Below, piece by piece: positions 11,390-22,391 of a DNA stretch of 64,000 bases. This stretch comes from Prochlorococcus sp. AG-347-L02. GTDB lineage: Bacteria; Cyanobacteriota; Cyanobacteriia; PCC-6307; Cyanobiaceae. The notes under the pieces are model-generated. The model was not told where the DNA came from. It saw only the letters and a list, made by a program, of their open reading frames with translations, and ran no database searches. The stretch's first letter is position 1; each line of letters begins with the position of its first letter. The position numbers and the translations under genes were made by a program. Location: NCBI GenBank assembly GCA_003281255.1, contig QCCL01000002.1, positions 1-64,000 on the forward strand, written 5' to 3'.

Positions 11390-11638
11390 ATGACCAAAGA
11401 TTTTAAATCTGGTAATATCACGCACCTGCCAGTTAAAAACGTCGACTTGCCAAGTTTTGTCAATAATTTTTCAGGAGATAACCCAAACATTTGTTCCATT
11501 GAGGGAACTAATGTTATAAGAGTGCCCTTTGGCAAAAAATTCTCAAAGAAAAAAAGACCTGAAAAGAATCAAAATATCGCTACTCTAATACTTCCTTTAA
11601 GTTCGTATAGTAGTCCTACGCCACCACACGTAGCATAA
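11390..11638 (+). CDS. Small conserved-looking hypothetical protein (82 aa)
   Basis: ATG start, picocyanobacterial codon style, clear intergenic position between gcvP and sqdX. Confidence 0.6.
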   Translation: MTKDFKSGNITHLPVKNVDLPSFVNNFSGDNPNICSIEGTNVIRVPFGKKFSKKKRPEKNQNIATLILPLSSYSSPTPPHVA

Positions 11639-11650
11639 TTAAGATTAAGT

Positions 11651-12784
11651 TTAATTTATCTGTTTAAGAGTATCTGCATAATAATTTTGCAGTTGTAACG
11701 TTGCTTGATTCCAATCCCATTTTTCTGCTTCATTACGTGCCTCTTTCCTCATAACTTCTCTTTTATCTTCATTCTCTAGAATTTTTTTTGTCGCTTCAAT
11801 CAAACTCTGTTCCCCATTATCTTTTTCATCAGGGTCATATAGACAACCATTAATCCCATCACTAATAATATCTGGAATTCCTCCTTTATTGGCTCCGATA
11901 ACTGGACATCCTGCTGCCATTGCTTCTAGTAAAACTAATCCTAGTGTTTCTGTGCTTGATGGAAATAAAAATATATCTCCAGATGCATAGGCGCTAGCAA
12001 GTTCATCGCCAGATAAATACCCTATGAAATTAGTCTTGGTATTTTCGAAAATTTTTTCAAGCTGGTTTCTATATGGTCCGTCACCTACAAGTGCTAGGCA
12101 AGCATTGGGGATACTTTCTAAGACTGGTTTAATTCTCTCAATTTGTTTTTCTGCTGATAATCTTCCTACATAAATCAATAAATAATTAGCGTCATTATAT
12201 TCCCCAAATAATTTTTTTCTCATTTTTTCACTTCTCAAATCTGGTCGGAAACTGTAAGTATCTACGCCCCTTTGCCATAGAGCAGTCCTTTGAATACCTT
12301 TATCTTTTAACTCATTTACCATAGCGGTGGATGTACATAAATTTAACAAGGCTTGATTATGTGCTGCTTTAAGTAATTCCCACAATAGTGGCTCTAACAT
12401 ACCCATACCGTAATGTTCTAGATATTTGGGAAGATGTGTATGATAACTAGCAATTAAAGGAATATTATTAGTTTTCGCCAACCATATGCCACCTAAGCCA
12501 AGTACAGCTGGATTAACAACATGTATCAAATCGGGGTTAAATTTTTCTAACTTATCTGAGACTGCAGGACCTGGTAAACCAAGCTTCAACTCTGGGTATA
12601 AGGGTAATGGCATTGCAGCAACTCCAACGACAGTTGCGCCCATATATGATTCTGGACAACCCTCTGGGCAAAAAATTATAACTTCATCACCATTTTTTAT
12701 TAAAAATTCAATCGTTTTAGTCAGTCTTGTGACTATGCCGTCAACTTTAGGTAAAAAAGTTTCAGTAAACAATGCAATTTTCAC
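11651..12784 (-). CDS. sqdX: Sulfoquinovosyltransferase SqdX (SQDG synthase), GT4 family
   Basis: FTETFLPKVDGIVTRL, GVDTYSFRPD, SSTETLGLVLLEAMAAGCPVIGANKGGIPDI; adjacent to sqdB. Confidence 0.92.
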   Translation of the reverse strand: MKIALFTETFLPKVDGIVTRLTKTIEFLIKNGDEVIIFCPEGCPESYMGATVVGVAAMPLPLYPELKLGLPGPAVSDKLEKFNPDLIHVVNPAVLGLGGIWLAKTNNIPLIASYHTHLPKYLEHYGMGMLEPLLWELLKAAHNQALLNLCTSTAMVNELKDKGIQRTALWQRGVDTYSFRPDLRSEKMRKKLFGEYNDANYLLIYVGRLSAEKQIERIKPVLESIPNACLALVGDGPYRNQLEKIFENTKTNFIGYLSGDELASAYASGDIFLFPSSTETLGLVLLEAMAAGCPVIGANKGGIPDIISDGINGCLYDPDEKDNGEQSLIEATKKILENEDKREVMRKEARNEAEKWDWNQATLQLQNYYADTLKQIN

Positions 12785-12811
12785 TTTCTTAGGATAATTA
12801 TTTCAGAAATT

Positions 12812-14005
12812 TTAATAAGTCTTTATAGCCTCAGCTTGTTTTTTAGTCCAGGATGAAACACAAGGTATGCGCTTAAGATCACACCTATTGGAGTATTTTT
12901 TAGCAACTTCAACAACTTCTTCTAATAAACCATTATCAAGAGTCGTTGGGTTTAAACCTAATTCTATAAAGCACTTATTATCAACAATTAGATCATTTTC
13001 TACTGCTTCATTCCTTGGGTTTGGTAAATAATTGATATCAGCACCTGTTAGAGACGCAACTTTTTTAGCTAGTTCTCCAACTTGATGACTTTCAGTCATT
13101 TGATTAAAGATTTTTACTCTCTCTCCAGGTTTTGGAGGATTTTCAAGAGCAAGTTGTACACATTTTACAGAGTCTTTTATGTGAATAAAGGCTCTTGTTT
13201 GCCCTCCTGTCCCATGAACACTTAATGGATATCCAATTGCAGCTTGCATTAGAAATCTGTTTAGAACAGTTCCATAATCTCCATCGTAGTCAAATCGGTT
13301 TGTTAATCTAGGATCTTTTAAAGTTGCGTCTGTATTTGTTCCCCAAACAATGCCTTGATGTAGATCAGTAATCCTTACAAGATCATTTTTGTTGTAGTAA
13401 AGAAATAATAATTGATCTAAAGTTTTAGTCATATGGTAAACACTTCCTGGACTTGCAGGGTGTAATATTTCTTCTTCAAAGCGGCTTCCATCCGGTTGTG
13501 GAACTTCAACTTTTAGATAACCTTCTGGAATTGTTGCACCTCTATGTGATCCATACCCGTAAACTCCCATTGTTCCTAAATGTACAACATGAATATCTAA
13601 ATTACTCTCTACTATTGCAGCAAGAAGATTATGGGTGCCATTAACATTATTATCTACTGTATATCTTTTGGTAAAACTAGATTTCATCGAGTAAGGCGCT
13701 GCTCTTTGTTCTGCAAAATGGATCACAGAATCTGGCTTTTCATCAATGAGCAAATTCAGTAATTTTTGATATTGTTTAGAGATATCCATGTTAAGAAATC
13801 TCATAGGCTTACCTCCAATTTCTTCCCATGCAGAGAGTCGTTCTGTTATCGAAGCAATTGGAGTTAAAGATTCTACCTCTAGATCAATATCAATTTTTCT
13901 ACGACTTAGATTGTCCACAATAATTACATCATGATTTTGCTCTGCTAAATTCACCGCACAAGGCCAACCGCAAAAACCATCTCCACCTAGAACAATAACT
14001 TTCAC
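12812..14005 (-). CDS. sqdB: UDP-sulfoquinovose synthase (sulfolipid biosynthesis)
   Basis: GGDGFCGWPCAVNL nucleotide-binding motif, QGIVWGTNTDAT, RFDYDGDYGTVLNRFLMQAAIGYPLSVHGTGGQTRAFIHI. Confidence 0.96.
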   Translation of the reverse strand: MKVIVLGGDGFCGWPCAVNLAEQNHDVIIVDNLSRRKIDIDLEVESLTPIASITERLSAWEEIGGKPMRFLNMDISKQYQKLLNLLIDEKPDSVIHFAEQRAAPYSMKSSFTKRYTVDNNVNGTHNLLAAIVESNLDIHVVHLGTMGVYGYGSHRGATIPEGYLKVEVPQPDGSRFEEEILHPASPGSVYHMTKTLDQLLFLYYNKNDLVRITDLHQGIVWGTNTDATLKDPRLTNRFDYDGDYGTVLNRFLMQAAIGYPLSVHGTGGQTRAFIHIKDSVKCVQLALENPPKPGERVKIFNQMTESHQVGELAKKVASLTGADINYLPNPRNEAVENDLIVDNKCFIELGLNPTTLDNGLLEEVVEVAKKYSNRCDLKRIPCVSSWTKKQAEAIKTY

Positions 14006-14121
14006 TCAGAACTCCAGAATTAATTGTTTCATAATATATTTATTAAATTACTACAGTGTGCTTCCAATTTGCGAAAAAACATTGAAAATAGTTTCAAATC
14101 TTCTTTCTTAATCTGATAAAC

Positions 14122-14148
14122 AAAATAATAATTTTTTCTTATTATTTT
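14122..14148 (-). terminator. Possible AT-only terminator/hairpin downstream of thiG (perfect 10-bp inverted repeat AAAATAATAA...TTATTATTTT)
   Basis: Perfect 10-bp inverted repeat with 7-nt loop just 3' of thiG. Confidence 0.4.
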
Positions 14149-14170
14149 AAACTTTGCTGAATGAAGAGAA

Positions 14171-14965
14171 TTAGATAGATATGTTTTTTTCCGGTGAACT
14201 TGCTACTGCAAAGTCTTGTTTTTTAACTCGTCCTGCCAGAAAAGCTTGCCTGCCAGCTTTTACACCATAATTTATTGCTTGAGCCATTAGAGGAGGATTT
14301 TCAGCTTGTGCTATTGCAGTATTGATTAAGACACCATCAGCTCCAATTTCCATAGCTTGAGAAGCTTCACTAGGCACCCCAATTCCTGCGTCAATTATTA
14401 CCGGCACTTTTGCATTTTCAATAATAATTCTTATATTTGATAAATTTAATAAACCTTGGCCGGAGCCTATAGGCGAGCCCAATGGCATTACAGTTGCACA
14501 ACCTATTTCTTCTAGTCTTTTTGCAAGAATAGGATCTGCATTGATATAGGGAAGTACAGCAAAACCTTTTTTTATTAAAATTTCGGCTGCTTTAATGGTT
14601 TCTATTGGATCTGGTAGCAAATACTTTTTGTCAGGAATAACTTCTAACTTCACAAAATTATTTTCTTCTTGACCAGACAATTTTGCAAGTTCTCTACCCA
14701 AAATTGCTATTCTCACTGCCTCATCGGAATTAACACAACCAGCTGTATTAGGAAGCATCCAGTATTTTTTCCAGTTAATCTTTTCGAGTAAATTTTCTCC
14801 GGTCTGAGCATTGTTAATTCTTCTAACAGCGACCGTTATAATTTCCGTTTCAGAATTTGACAAACTTTCTACCATATCTTGAGTAGATTTGTATTTGCCA
14901 GTACCCACCATTAATCTACTGGAAAATTGTTTTCCACCAATTAGTAAAGAAGAATAATTTTCCAT
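14171..14965 (-). CDS. thiG: Thiazole synthase
   Basis: [41 protein letters not shown]. Confidence 0.96.
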   Translation of the reverse strand: MENYSSLLIGGKQFSSRLMVGTGKYKSTQDMVESLSNSETEIITVAVRRINNAQTGENLLEKINWKKYWMLPNTAGCVNSDEAVRIAILGRELAKLSGQEENNFVKLEVIPDKKYLLPDPIETIKAAEILIKKGFAVLPYINADPILAKRLEEIGCATVMPLGSPIGSGQGLLNLSNIRIIIENAKVPVIIDAGIGVPSEASQAMEIGADGVLINTAIAQAENPPLMAQAINYGVKAGRQAFLAGRVKKQDFAVASSPEKNISI

Positions 14966-14967
14966 AT

Positions 14968-15525
14968 TTAGAATCCCTTATCTTTAATACCTTTGTAAGG
15001 TTTATAGTTGTTTCTTTTTTCTAACTCCTTACTTTTTTTAATTGCTGTTTTGTTTTTTGGATCTATCACCAAAACCTTTTGATAAGTTGCATATGCCAAG
15101 TCGTATTCAAGTAAACGCTGTTGTGCTGATGCGAGGTTATTTAGGGCTATAGGATATTCTGGGAGTGATTTTATTGCAGAGTTATAGTATTTAATTGCTT
15201 TCTTATATTCATTTTGAGCAGCATAAGAGAACCCTAAAGCATTATTTATTATTGCTTTTGCTTCATCAGGTTCATTTTCATAATTTTCAATTGCTTTTAG
15301 AAAAGTTTTAGTTGCTTCAGAATATAATCTTTTTTTTATCTGTATAGACCCAAATTCGTATAATTCTGTAGCTTGAGAGAGAGAATCTAAACCTTTCTGC
15401 TCGAATTTTACTAAATTTAATTCTTCACTTCTTGATTTTAGAAATTGTCTGAAAACAAAAATAGAAATTATTATTAATACAACAAAAAGAATTATTAAAT
15501 AAGATTGAAAGGAAGATATTTCCAT
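14968..15525 (-). CDS. TPR-repeat membrane-anchored protein, Ycf37-like
   Basis: N-terminal TM helix then TPRs ([42 protein letters not shown]); layout matches Ycf37. Confidence 0.7.
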   Translation of the reverse strand: MEISSFQSYLIILFVVLIIISIFVFRQFLKSRSEELNLVKFEQKGLDSLSQATELYEFGSIQIKKRLYSEATKTFLKAIENYENEPDEAKAIINNALGFSYAAQNEYKKAIKYYNSAIKSLPEYPIALNNLASAQQRLLEYDLAYATYQKVLVIDPKNKTAIKKSKELEKRNNYKPYKGIKDKGF

Positions 15526-15561
15526 TATTTATATTGACTTTTCTAGATTATATTCTTTTTT

Positions 15562-15909
15562 CTAATTACTAACGGAAGAAACAATTTTTTCAAAACACTC
15601 AGGATCGTTTAAGGCTAATTGAGCTAGCATTTTTCTATTAATAATAATTTCTGAATTTTTCATGCCATTTATCAACTTGCTATAGTTTGTTCCATTTATC
15701 CTGGCAGATGCGTTAATTCTAGAAATCCAAAGTCTTCTAAAATCTCTTTTTCTTCTTCTTCTATCCCTATAAGCATTACAAAGAGCTTTCATCACTCTTT
15801 GATTTGCTGTTCTGAAAAGATTTTTGTTGCCGCCTCTAAAACCTTTTGCAAGATTTAAGATTTTGTTTCTTCTTTTTCTGGCTATGTTGCCTCTTTTTAC
15901 GCGTGCCAT
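15562..15909 (-). CDS. rplT: 50S ribosomal protein L20
   Basis: [26 protein letters not shown]. Confidence 0.98.
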   Translation of the reverse strand: MARVKRGNIARKRRNKILNLAKGFRGGNKNLFRTANQRVMKALCNAYRDRRRRKRDFRRLWISRINASARINGTNYSKLINGMKNSEIIINRKMLAQLALNDPECFEKIVSSVSN

Positions 15910-15937
15910 GAATATTTAATAAAAATTGGTTAAAGAT

Positions 15938-16135
15938 TTATGCGTATGGAATCATTAATCTTACATTATCAGCATCTCTTTCATCAACTACGGCTTTTGT
16001 TGATAGATGTCTTTTTAATTTTGAGCTTTTATGATCAAGTAAATGATTATGGAAAGCTCTTCTTCTCATGAATTTGCCCGTTGCAGTAGCTTTAAATCTT
16101 TTGGCGGCTGATTTACGAGTTTTTAGTTTAGACAT
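15938..16135 (-). CDS. rpmI: 50S ribosomal protein L35
   Basis: [25 protein letters not shown]. Confidence 0.98.
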
Positions 16136-16227
16136 TTAAGTCAAATGTGTTTAATTAGGATAATCTAAACCTTTATACGCATTGGTGCAAATTAAAGTTG
16201 TTAATTGATTAAGAAAGTTCTAACTTT

Positions 16228-17766
16228 ATGAAACTTAAATTTGCCTTTTTAAATTTATTTTTAGGATGTATTTCTCTTTTATTAATAAGCACTAAATTTG
16301 CTTCAAATGTAAAAGGAGAAGAATTGCAAAAGGTTGAACTCAAAAATGAAATTAAAAAAGGAAAATTTTTAATTGGTTTAAAGCAATATTTAGGTGGGGA
16401 GAATGACAGTTTTTCAAAAAAAAAGAATATCATTTTTATCACTGATAAAGGTTTTTTAAACCTGATATCATCCAACGGTATTAAACATAAATCAAAACAA
16501 ATTAATATTAGCTGGGTGGATATACCCATCAAAAATCCAAAAATAATCGAAAGAATTGTTTTTGGTCCTTTTGCTAGCTATGAATCAGCAATAAAACAAG
16601 CAGAGAAACTTAAAGATAAAGGATTTGAGACGACTGTTGCTTATCCTAAAAATTGGGAAGTATGGATTCCATTTGAAGATGATCTTCCAGAGTTTGAATT
16701 GAAAAATAAAATTTTCAGAAAAATAAAAAATTTTCAAATTACGCCTGTTCTTAGAAGTGAATATAGTGTTATGAAACTCGAAGGACCTATACATATTTAT
16801 GCTCAAGAGGAAATAAAAATAAATGGTGTCAATTTTGGTAGAAATTTTTATTTATTAAAAGATTTATATGGAACTTGGACATTAGTTCAAAAAATTGAGT
16901 TTGACGATTATTTGGCAGGTGTTTTGCCATACGAAATTGGACCGAATTCTCCTTTAGAAGCACTCAAGGCACAAGCAGTTATAGCAAGAACTTGGGGTAT
17001 TTTTAATTCTGATAGATTTAATATGGATAAATATCATTTATGTATCACCACTCAATGTCAAGTTTATAAGCCTCCTAAAATTACAAATAAAAAAGTACTA
17101 AAAGCTATAGAAGCAACTTCAGATTTAATACTAACTTATGGAAATAAACCAATAAATGCTTTTTACCATGGTTCTAATGGAGGCGTATCTGCTACTGCAG
17201 GTGAGTCTTGGGAAATTCAAGATTTTTCTTATTTTAATTCAATCATTGATGGTTCTAAATCATTAAATAAAATTTTTAAACTTCCAATTACAAATGAATC
17301 TGATTTAAATAATTTTTTAGATTTTGATAAAGAACAGTTTTATGGGAGTAATCATTATCTTTTTCGATGGAATAAGAAAATTTCTAGTCTTGAAATTAAA
17401 GAAAAGTTACTCAAAAACAAACTTATAAATATTAATGAAGATGTTTTGAATTTAAATTCTATTGAACGTGGGTCTAGTGGAAGAGTGAAAAAATTGGAAA
17501 TACAAACGGACAAAGGTAATAATCCTATTGTTCTTGTTAAAGATGATATTCGACGAATATTAAATTTTATACCCAGTAATTTGTTTACTATTAATAAATT
17601 AAATGATGATTTATGGCTTTTGAGAGGAGGAGGCTTCGGTCATGGTGTAGGTTTATCTCAGTCAGGAGCAATTGAAATGGCTAAATTAGGATTCTCTTAT
17701 GAACAAATATTGAATCATTACTATCGAGATGCAAAACTGAAAAAATTTGAGATATTGTCTCAATGA
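16228..17766 (+). CDS. SpoIID/LytB domain protein
   Basis: FDDYLAGVLPYEIGPNSPLEALKAQAVIARTW; HGSNGGVSATAGESW; GGGFGHGVGLSQSGA. Confidence 0.9.
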   Translation: MKLKFAFLNLFLGCISLLLISTKFASNVKGEELQKVELKNEIKKGKFLIGLKQYLGGENDSFSKKKNIIFITDKGFLNLISSNGIKHKSKQINISWVDIPIKNPKIIERIVFGPFASYESAIKQAEKLKDKGFETTVAYPKNWEVWIPFEDDLPEFELKNKIFRKIKNFQITPVLRSEYSVMKLEGPIHIYAQEEIKINGVNFGRNFYLLKDLYGTWTLVQKIEFDDYLAGVLPYEIGPNSPLEALKAQAVIARTWGIFNSDRFNMDKYHLCITTQCQVYKPPKITNKKVLKAIEATSDLILTYGNKPINAFYHGSNGGVSATAGESWEIQDFSYFNSIIDGSKSLNKIFKLPITNESDLNNFLDFDKEQFYGSNHYLFRWNKKISSLEIKEKLLKNKLININEDVLNLNSIERGSSGRVKKLEIQTDKGNNPIVLVKDDIRRILNFIPSNLFTINKLNDDLWLLRGGGFGHGVGLSQSGAIEMAKLGFSYEQILNHYYRDAKLKKFEILSQ

Positions 17767-17793
17767 AAGTTAAGTAATTAAAAATTTACTTTT

Positions 17794-19095
17794 ATGAGTA
17801 AGGGTTTTTATAAAAATCGAAGATTGAAGTCGTTTGTATTTCTTAGTGCTTGTTTTTTAGTAGCTTTTATTCCTCATGCTTATTATATCGAAAATTTCTT
17901 TTACATTATATTGACTCTTTCTTTTGTGATTGTTTTTTACGGTTTAATAGTTATTTCTAGAAATTTCAAAAGGAACAACGTTTTAAATACTGTAGGAAGA
18001 AGAATTAGCAATAAAGAGTTACCTGTGCTTGATATTTTAGTCGCAGCTAGAGATGAAGAGAATGTCATAGCAAGATTAGTTGAAAGATTATTTAGTTTAG
18101 ATTATCCAACAAATAAATTAAATATTTACATAATCGATGATGGTAGCTCTGATAAGACGCCTTTAATTCTAGATCGATTAGCTAGACAATATGACAAGCT
18201 AAAAGTCATAAGTCGTTCTCCAAATGCTGGAGGAGGAAAGTCAGGAGCTTTGAATTATGCCTTGAAGTTTACTCATGGGGAATGGTTATTAGTTTTGGAT
18301 GCTGATGCTGAATTAAAACAAGATTCTTTGATAAGGTTATTTAGTTTTGTAGAAGAGGGTGATTGGTCTGCAGTTCAACTAAGAAAATCAGTAACAAATG
18401 CAAGTAAGAATTTTTTAACTTCCTGTCAGTCAATGGAAATGGCTATGGACGCAATCTTTCAATATGGAAGATTATCAGTTGCTGGAGTTTCTGAATTAAG
18501 GGGAAATGGCCAATTAATTAAGAAAGAAACATTATTGGAATGTGGTTCTTTTAATGAAGATACAGTTACAGATGATCTTGATTTGAGTTTAAGATTATTA
18601 TTATCAAAATCTAGAATTGGAATCTTGTGGGATCCTCCAGTTATGGAGGAAGCAGTTGAGAATTTAAATGCTTTATTAGCGCAAAGGCAAAGATGGGCAG
18701 AGGGGGGTTTGCAAAGATTCTTTGATTATGGAGATCAATTATTTACCAATAAAATTGATTATTTGCAAAAATTTGATTTAACTTACTTTTTCATCTTGCA
18801 ATATTCACTACCAATAATTTCTATTTTTGATTTAGTTTTCAGTATTGCTTTGTTAGATTCGCCAATTTACTGGCCTATTTCATTTACAGCTTTTATGTTA
18901 TCTGGAATTGCGTTTTGGTACGGTTCTTCTTGTAAAAGCGAAGTACCAGTATTGCAAAAAAGCAATTTTTTGATGGTATTTGTCTCGGTTTTTTATTTAT
19001 CACATTGGTTTTTAGTAATCCCTTGGGTAACGATAAAGATGTCTATTTTCCCAAAAAAGATACTTTGGCGAAAAACTATTCATACTGGAGTTTAA
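17794..19095 (+). CDS. Family 2 glycosyltransferase, likely monoglucosyldiacylglycerol synthase-like (MgdA type)
   Basis: DILVAARDEENVIARLVERL, IDDGSSDKTPLILDRLARQY, GGKSGALNYAL, LDADAE, QRQRWAEGGLQ; TM C-terminus. Confidence 0.75.
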   Translation: MSKGFYKNRRLKSFVFLSACFLVAFIPHAYYIENFFYIILTLSFVIVFYGLIVISRNFKRNNVLNTVGRRISNKELPVLDILVAARDEENVIARLVERLFSLDYPTNKLNIYIIDDGSSDKTPLILDRLARQYDKLKVISRSPNAGGGKSGALNYALKFTHGEWLLVLDADAELKQDSLIRLFSFVEEGDWSAVQLRKSVTNASKNFLTSCQSMEMAMDAIFQYGRLSVAGVSELRGNGQLIKKETLLECGSFNEDTVTDDLDLSLRLLLSKSRIGILWDPPVMEEAVENLNALLAQRQRWAEGGLQRFFDYGDQLFTNKIDYLQKFDLTYFFILQYSLPIISIFDLVFSIALLDSPIYWPISFTAFMLSGIAFWYGSSCKSEVPVLQKSNFLMVFVSVFYLSHWFLVIPWVTIKMSIFPKKILWRKTIHTGV

Positions 19096-19096
19096 T

Positions 19097-20860
19097 TTAC
19101 TCATCAAGGTCTATAATTTCTCCATTAAAAAAATCTGCTAAGTTTTTTGAGCTATCATCATAAGTCTCCTCGTTAGATATTTTTGTTGATGAATTAGTTT
19201 TTGGTTCTATTTTTTTTAATGGTCGCAAATTATTTACTTCATTTTGGGTCATTTCTGGAGTATTTTTTTGATTACTTTTAATTAAATTTTTGGTTGAAAA
19301 ATTAAGTATTATTTGATCTCCAAATATCTTTTTTACAGTATTTTCAATAATTACTTTTCTGCTTTTAATCATATTTTCCCAGTTTGGAGATAATGCAATT
19401 GTTATTTTCTCCGAATCAAAACTTTCAAGTTCGGCTTGTTGTGAAAGTAACATTCTTGTTGATGGTAACTCTACTTTAGAAAGAATTAATTCCCATTTAT
19501 CTTTTAAATTATTTGATCCAGGATTATTTTGGTTATTGTCAGAAATATTTTCAATACTTTCTTTTTCAAGAACTGCAAACTTTTCTAATTTTTCGTCTTT
19601 TTTTTCGATTAATTTATCGCTAGCTATTTCTTTTTTGATAATTGGTTTTTGACTTTCATTAGAAATATGTTTTTTATTAAAAATTGCAATGTTTTGTGCA
19701 CTTTCATGATTCTCCTCAGTCATATTTTTTTTACTTTCTTGCTTATTTTTAAAACTATTTATCTCTTGATTACCTAGAAGCCCAGTTAAATGTATTTCAA
19801 ACCAAAGTCTTGGATTATCACTTGATTTGATTTGATATTCAATATTTCTCAGATTATTATGCCAATTAATTATTGTTGATTTATTGATTGTTTTTGAGAT
19901 TTTATCCAATTCATCTTGAAATTCATCAGACGTATAATAAAGATCTGAATATTTATTATTTGTAGTGTGTAATAGTAGATCTCTTGTTATATTTAATAAT
20001 CCGATAATTATTTGAAGAGGTTCGTTTCCTGCATCATATAATTTGTTGCAGGTGATAATTAATGACTCTGGATTATTCTCAACTAATGACTTAATCAGAT
20101 TTGTTAGTTCACTTTCAGATACTTCTCCTAAGAGATTTTGTATATTATTAATTGTTATTCCTTCAGGTAAAAGATTCAATTGTTCAAGGAGGCTTTGTGC
20201 ATCTCTCATCCCTCCATTAGATCTTTTTGCAATCATTTTTAATGCCTGCACTTCATATTCGATGGATTCTTTTTCGGAGATTTCTGATAAATGTTGAAAA
20301 ATATCACTTGGGCTTATTCTTCTAAAATCAAACTTTTGGCATCTACTTTTTATTGTATTTAATACTCTCTCAGGATTTGTCGTCGCAAGGATAAATACAA
20401 CTCTTGAGGGAGGTTCTTCAATAGTTTTTAGTAAAGCATTTGAAGCTGCCGTTGAAAGCATATGACATTCATCAATAACATATACTTTCCATCTCGCTTG
20501 AGTAGGTGCAAATCTCGCTCTTTCTATAATTTCTCTTATATTTTCTACTCCTGTATTTGATGCTGCATCAATCTCGATAATATCTAGTGCGCTCCCATCT
20601 GTAATTTGTCTACATAAGTCACATTTACAACAAGGAGTTATGGTAGGTTGGTCGAATGCCTGGCAATTTAGAGATTTTGCAAATATTCTTGCACTTGATG
20701 TTTTTCCAGTCCCTCTTGGACCATTAAAAAGATATGCAGGAGCAATTTTTTTTGTTAATAGTGCTTGTTTGAGTGTAATAGATATAAATTTTTGTCCAAC
20801 TAGTTCGTCTAAGTTGTTTGGTCTATATTTTTGATGAAAAGGCTTATGTATATTTGGCAT
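19097..20860 (-). CDS. dnaX: DNA polymerase III subunits gamma/tau
   Basis: QKYRPNNLDELVGQ, Walker A GPRGTGKTSSARIFAK, zinc motif CCKCDLC, SGS-like VYVIDECHML. Confidence 0.95.
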   Translation of the reverse strand: MPNIHKPFHQKYRPNNLDELVGQKFISITLKQALLTKKIAPAYLFNGPRGTGKTSSARIFAKSLNCQAFDQPTITPCCKCDLCRQITDGSALDIIEIDAASNTGVENIREIIERARFAPTQARWKVYVIDECHMLSTAASNALLKTIEEPPSRVVFILATTNPERVLNTIKSRCQKFDFRRISPSDIFQHLSEISEKESIEYEVQALKMIAKRSNGGMRDAQSLLEQLNLLPEGITINNIQNLLGEVSESELTNLIKSLVENNPESLIITCNKLYDAGNEPLQIIIGLLNITRDLLLHTTNNKYSDLYYTSDEFQDELDKISKTINKSTIINWHNNLRNIEYQIKSSDNPRLWFEIHLTGLLGNQEINSFKNKQESKKNMTEENHESAQNIAIFNKKHISNESQKPIIKKEIASDKLIEKKDEKLEKFAVLEKESIENISDNNQNNPGSNNLKDKWELILSKVELPSTRMLLSQQAELESFDSEKITIALSPNWENMIKSRKVIIENTVKKIFGDQIILNFSTKNLIKSNQKNTPEMTQNEVNNLRPLKKIEPKTNSSTKISNEETYDDSSKNLADFFNGEIIDLDE

Positions 20861-20917
20861 TTATTTTTCATTAATTAGAAAAATTCGGGATTCAATTAAA
20901 AAAATTAAATTCTAATT

Positions 20918-22285
20918 TTATGCAGACTCTTTAATGATTCTTTTTGGTCCTGAAGGTAGTTTAACAATTTTAGATGAGAACAAATTATCTACCATTTTTT
21001 TCGTAATTGTGAATTCTTTTACATTTTCTTCAGAAGGCAAAGTGTACATTACGTCTAGCATTAGCTCTTCAATTATTGATCTTAATGCTCTTGCACCTGT
21101 TTTTCTTTTATAAGCTTCATTTGCTATCGCTTCAACAGAATCAGGCTCAAATGATAATTCAACATTATCCATACTTAGCAAAGTTTTGAATTGCTTTACT
21201 AATGCATCTCTTGGTTGAGTCAAAATAGATTCTAAAGTTTCTTTAGTAAGACGATCTAATACAGCACAAACCGGAATTCTTCCAATAAATTCTGGAATTA
21301 GGCCATATTTCACTAAGTCATCTAATTCTAAATTTTTCAAGGAATCTCTTGGGTCTACTATTTTTTTTGCATCAACTTTGTTTTGATCTGAATTGGTCGT
21401 AAATCCTATAGAGTGTTTACCCATACGCTTTTGAACGATATCCTCTAAACCTATAAAAGCTCCCCCGCAAATAAATAAAATTTGACTCGTATCAATTTGG
21501 ATGCAGTCATGATAAGGATGTTTTCTTCCTCCTTGTGGTGGTACATTGGCAATTGTTCCTTCAAGCATTTTTAATAAAGCTTGCTGTACTCCTTCACCAG
21601 AGACATCTCTAGTAATTGAAGGATTCTCACTTTTTCTTGCAATTTTATCTATTTCATCAATATAAATAATTCCTTTTTGAGCTAGTTCTACATTCATTTC
21701 TGATTTCTGTAGGAGTCTTAAAAGTATGTTTTCAACATCCTCCCCAACATATCCAGCTTCTGTCAAAGTCGTTGCATCAGCTACTGCAAAGGGAACATCC
21801 AGGAACTCTGCTAAAGTTTGCGCCAATAATGTTTTTCCACTTCCAGTAGGGCCGATGAGTAAAATGTTTGATTTTTGTAATTTTGTTGCTTGTGAATCTG
21901 TTGCATTGTTATTTTTACTATCTTCTTTAACTTTCCAAGCTAATCGCTTGTAATGATTATATACGGCTACTGATAATATTTTTTTTGCAGATTCTTGTCC
22001 AACAACTTGATTATCTAGAAAATTTTTAATTTCTAATGGCTTAGGAATTGAGGTTAATTCTAAAGGAACAGATTTTTTTGGATTATCAGTTGGTAATTTC
22101 TTTTTTACTTGCGGAGAGTTGTTTGTGTTTGCTTGATTATCAAGTAATTCTTCATCGAGAATTTCATTACAAAGATCTATACACTCATCACAGATATAAA
22201 CCCCAGGACCAGCTATAAGCTTTCTTACTTGGTCTTGTGATTTGCCGCAAAATGAACATTTAAGATGGGCGTCGAATTTAGCCAT
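20918..22285 (-). CDS. clpX: ATP-dependent Clp protease ATP-binding subunit ClpX (track ORF extends to 22333; [17 protein letters not shown] start preferred)
   Basis: Zinc-finger CSFCGKSQ...[30 protein letters not shown]. Confidence 0.96.
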   Translation of the reverse strand: MAKFDAHLKCSFCGKSQDQVRKLIAGPGVYICDECIDLCNEILDEELLDNQANTNNSPQVKKKLPTDNPKKSVPLELTSIPKPLEIKNFLDNQVVGQESAKKILSVAVYNHYKRLAWKVKEDSKNNNATDSQATKLQKSNILLIGPTGSGKTLLAQTLAEFLDVPFAVADATTLTEAGYVGEDVENILLRLLQKSEMNVELAQKGIIYIDEIDKIARKSENPSITRDVSGEGVQQALLKMLEGTIANVPPQGGRKHPYHDCIQIDTSQILFICGGAFIGLEDIVQKRMGKHSIGFTTNSDQNKVDAKKIVDPRDSLKNLELDDLVKYGLIPEFIGRIPVCAVLDRLTKETLESILTQPRDALVKQFKTLLSMDNVELSFEPDSVEAIANEAYKRKTGARALRSIIEELMLDVMYTLPSEENVKEFTITKKMVDNLFSSKIVKLPSGPKRIIKESA

Positions 22286-22391
22286 CGATAATAAGTTTTT
22301 AAAAGTGAAAGGTGTTAAATATTCCCTATTCACTAGGATTGCTTATAAATATCGATTCGTCATCATATTCTTAAAAAATCAGTATTCCTTG

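Noticed and set aside
11347-11535. 62-aa minus-strand ORF opposite the 82-aa small gene
   Set aside because: The plus-strand frame is longer and starts in a better context; no independent support for the antisense ORF
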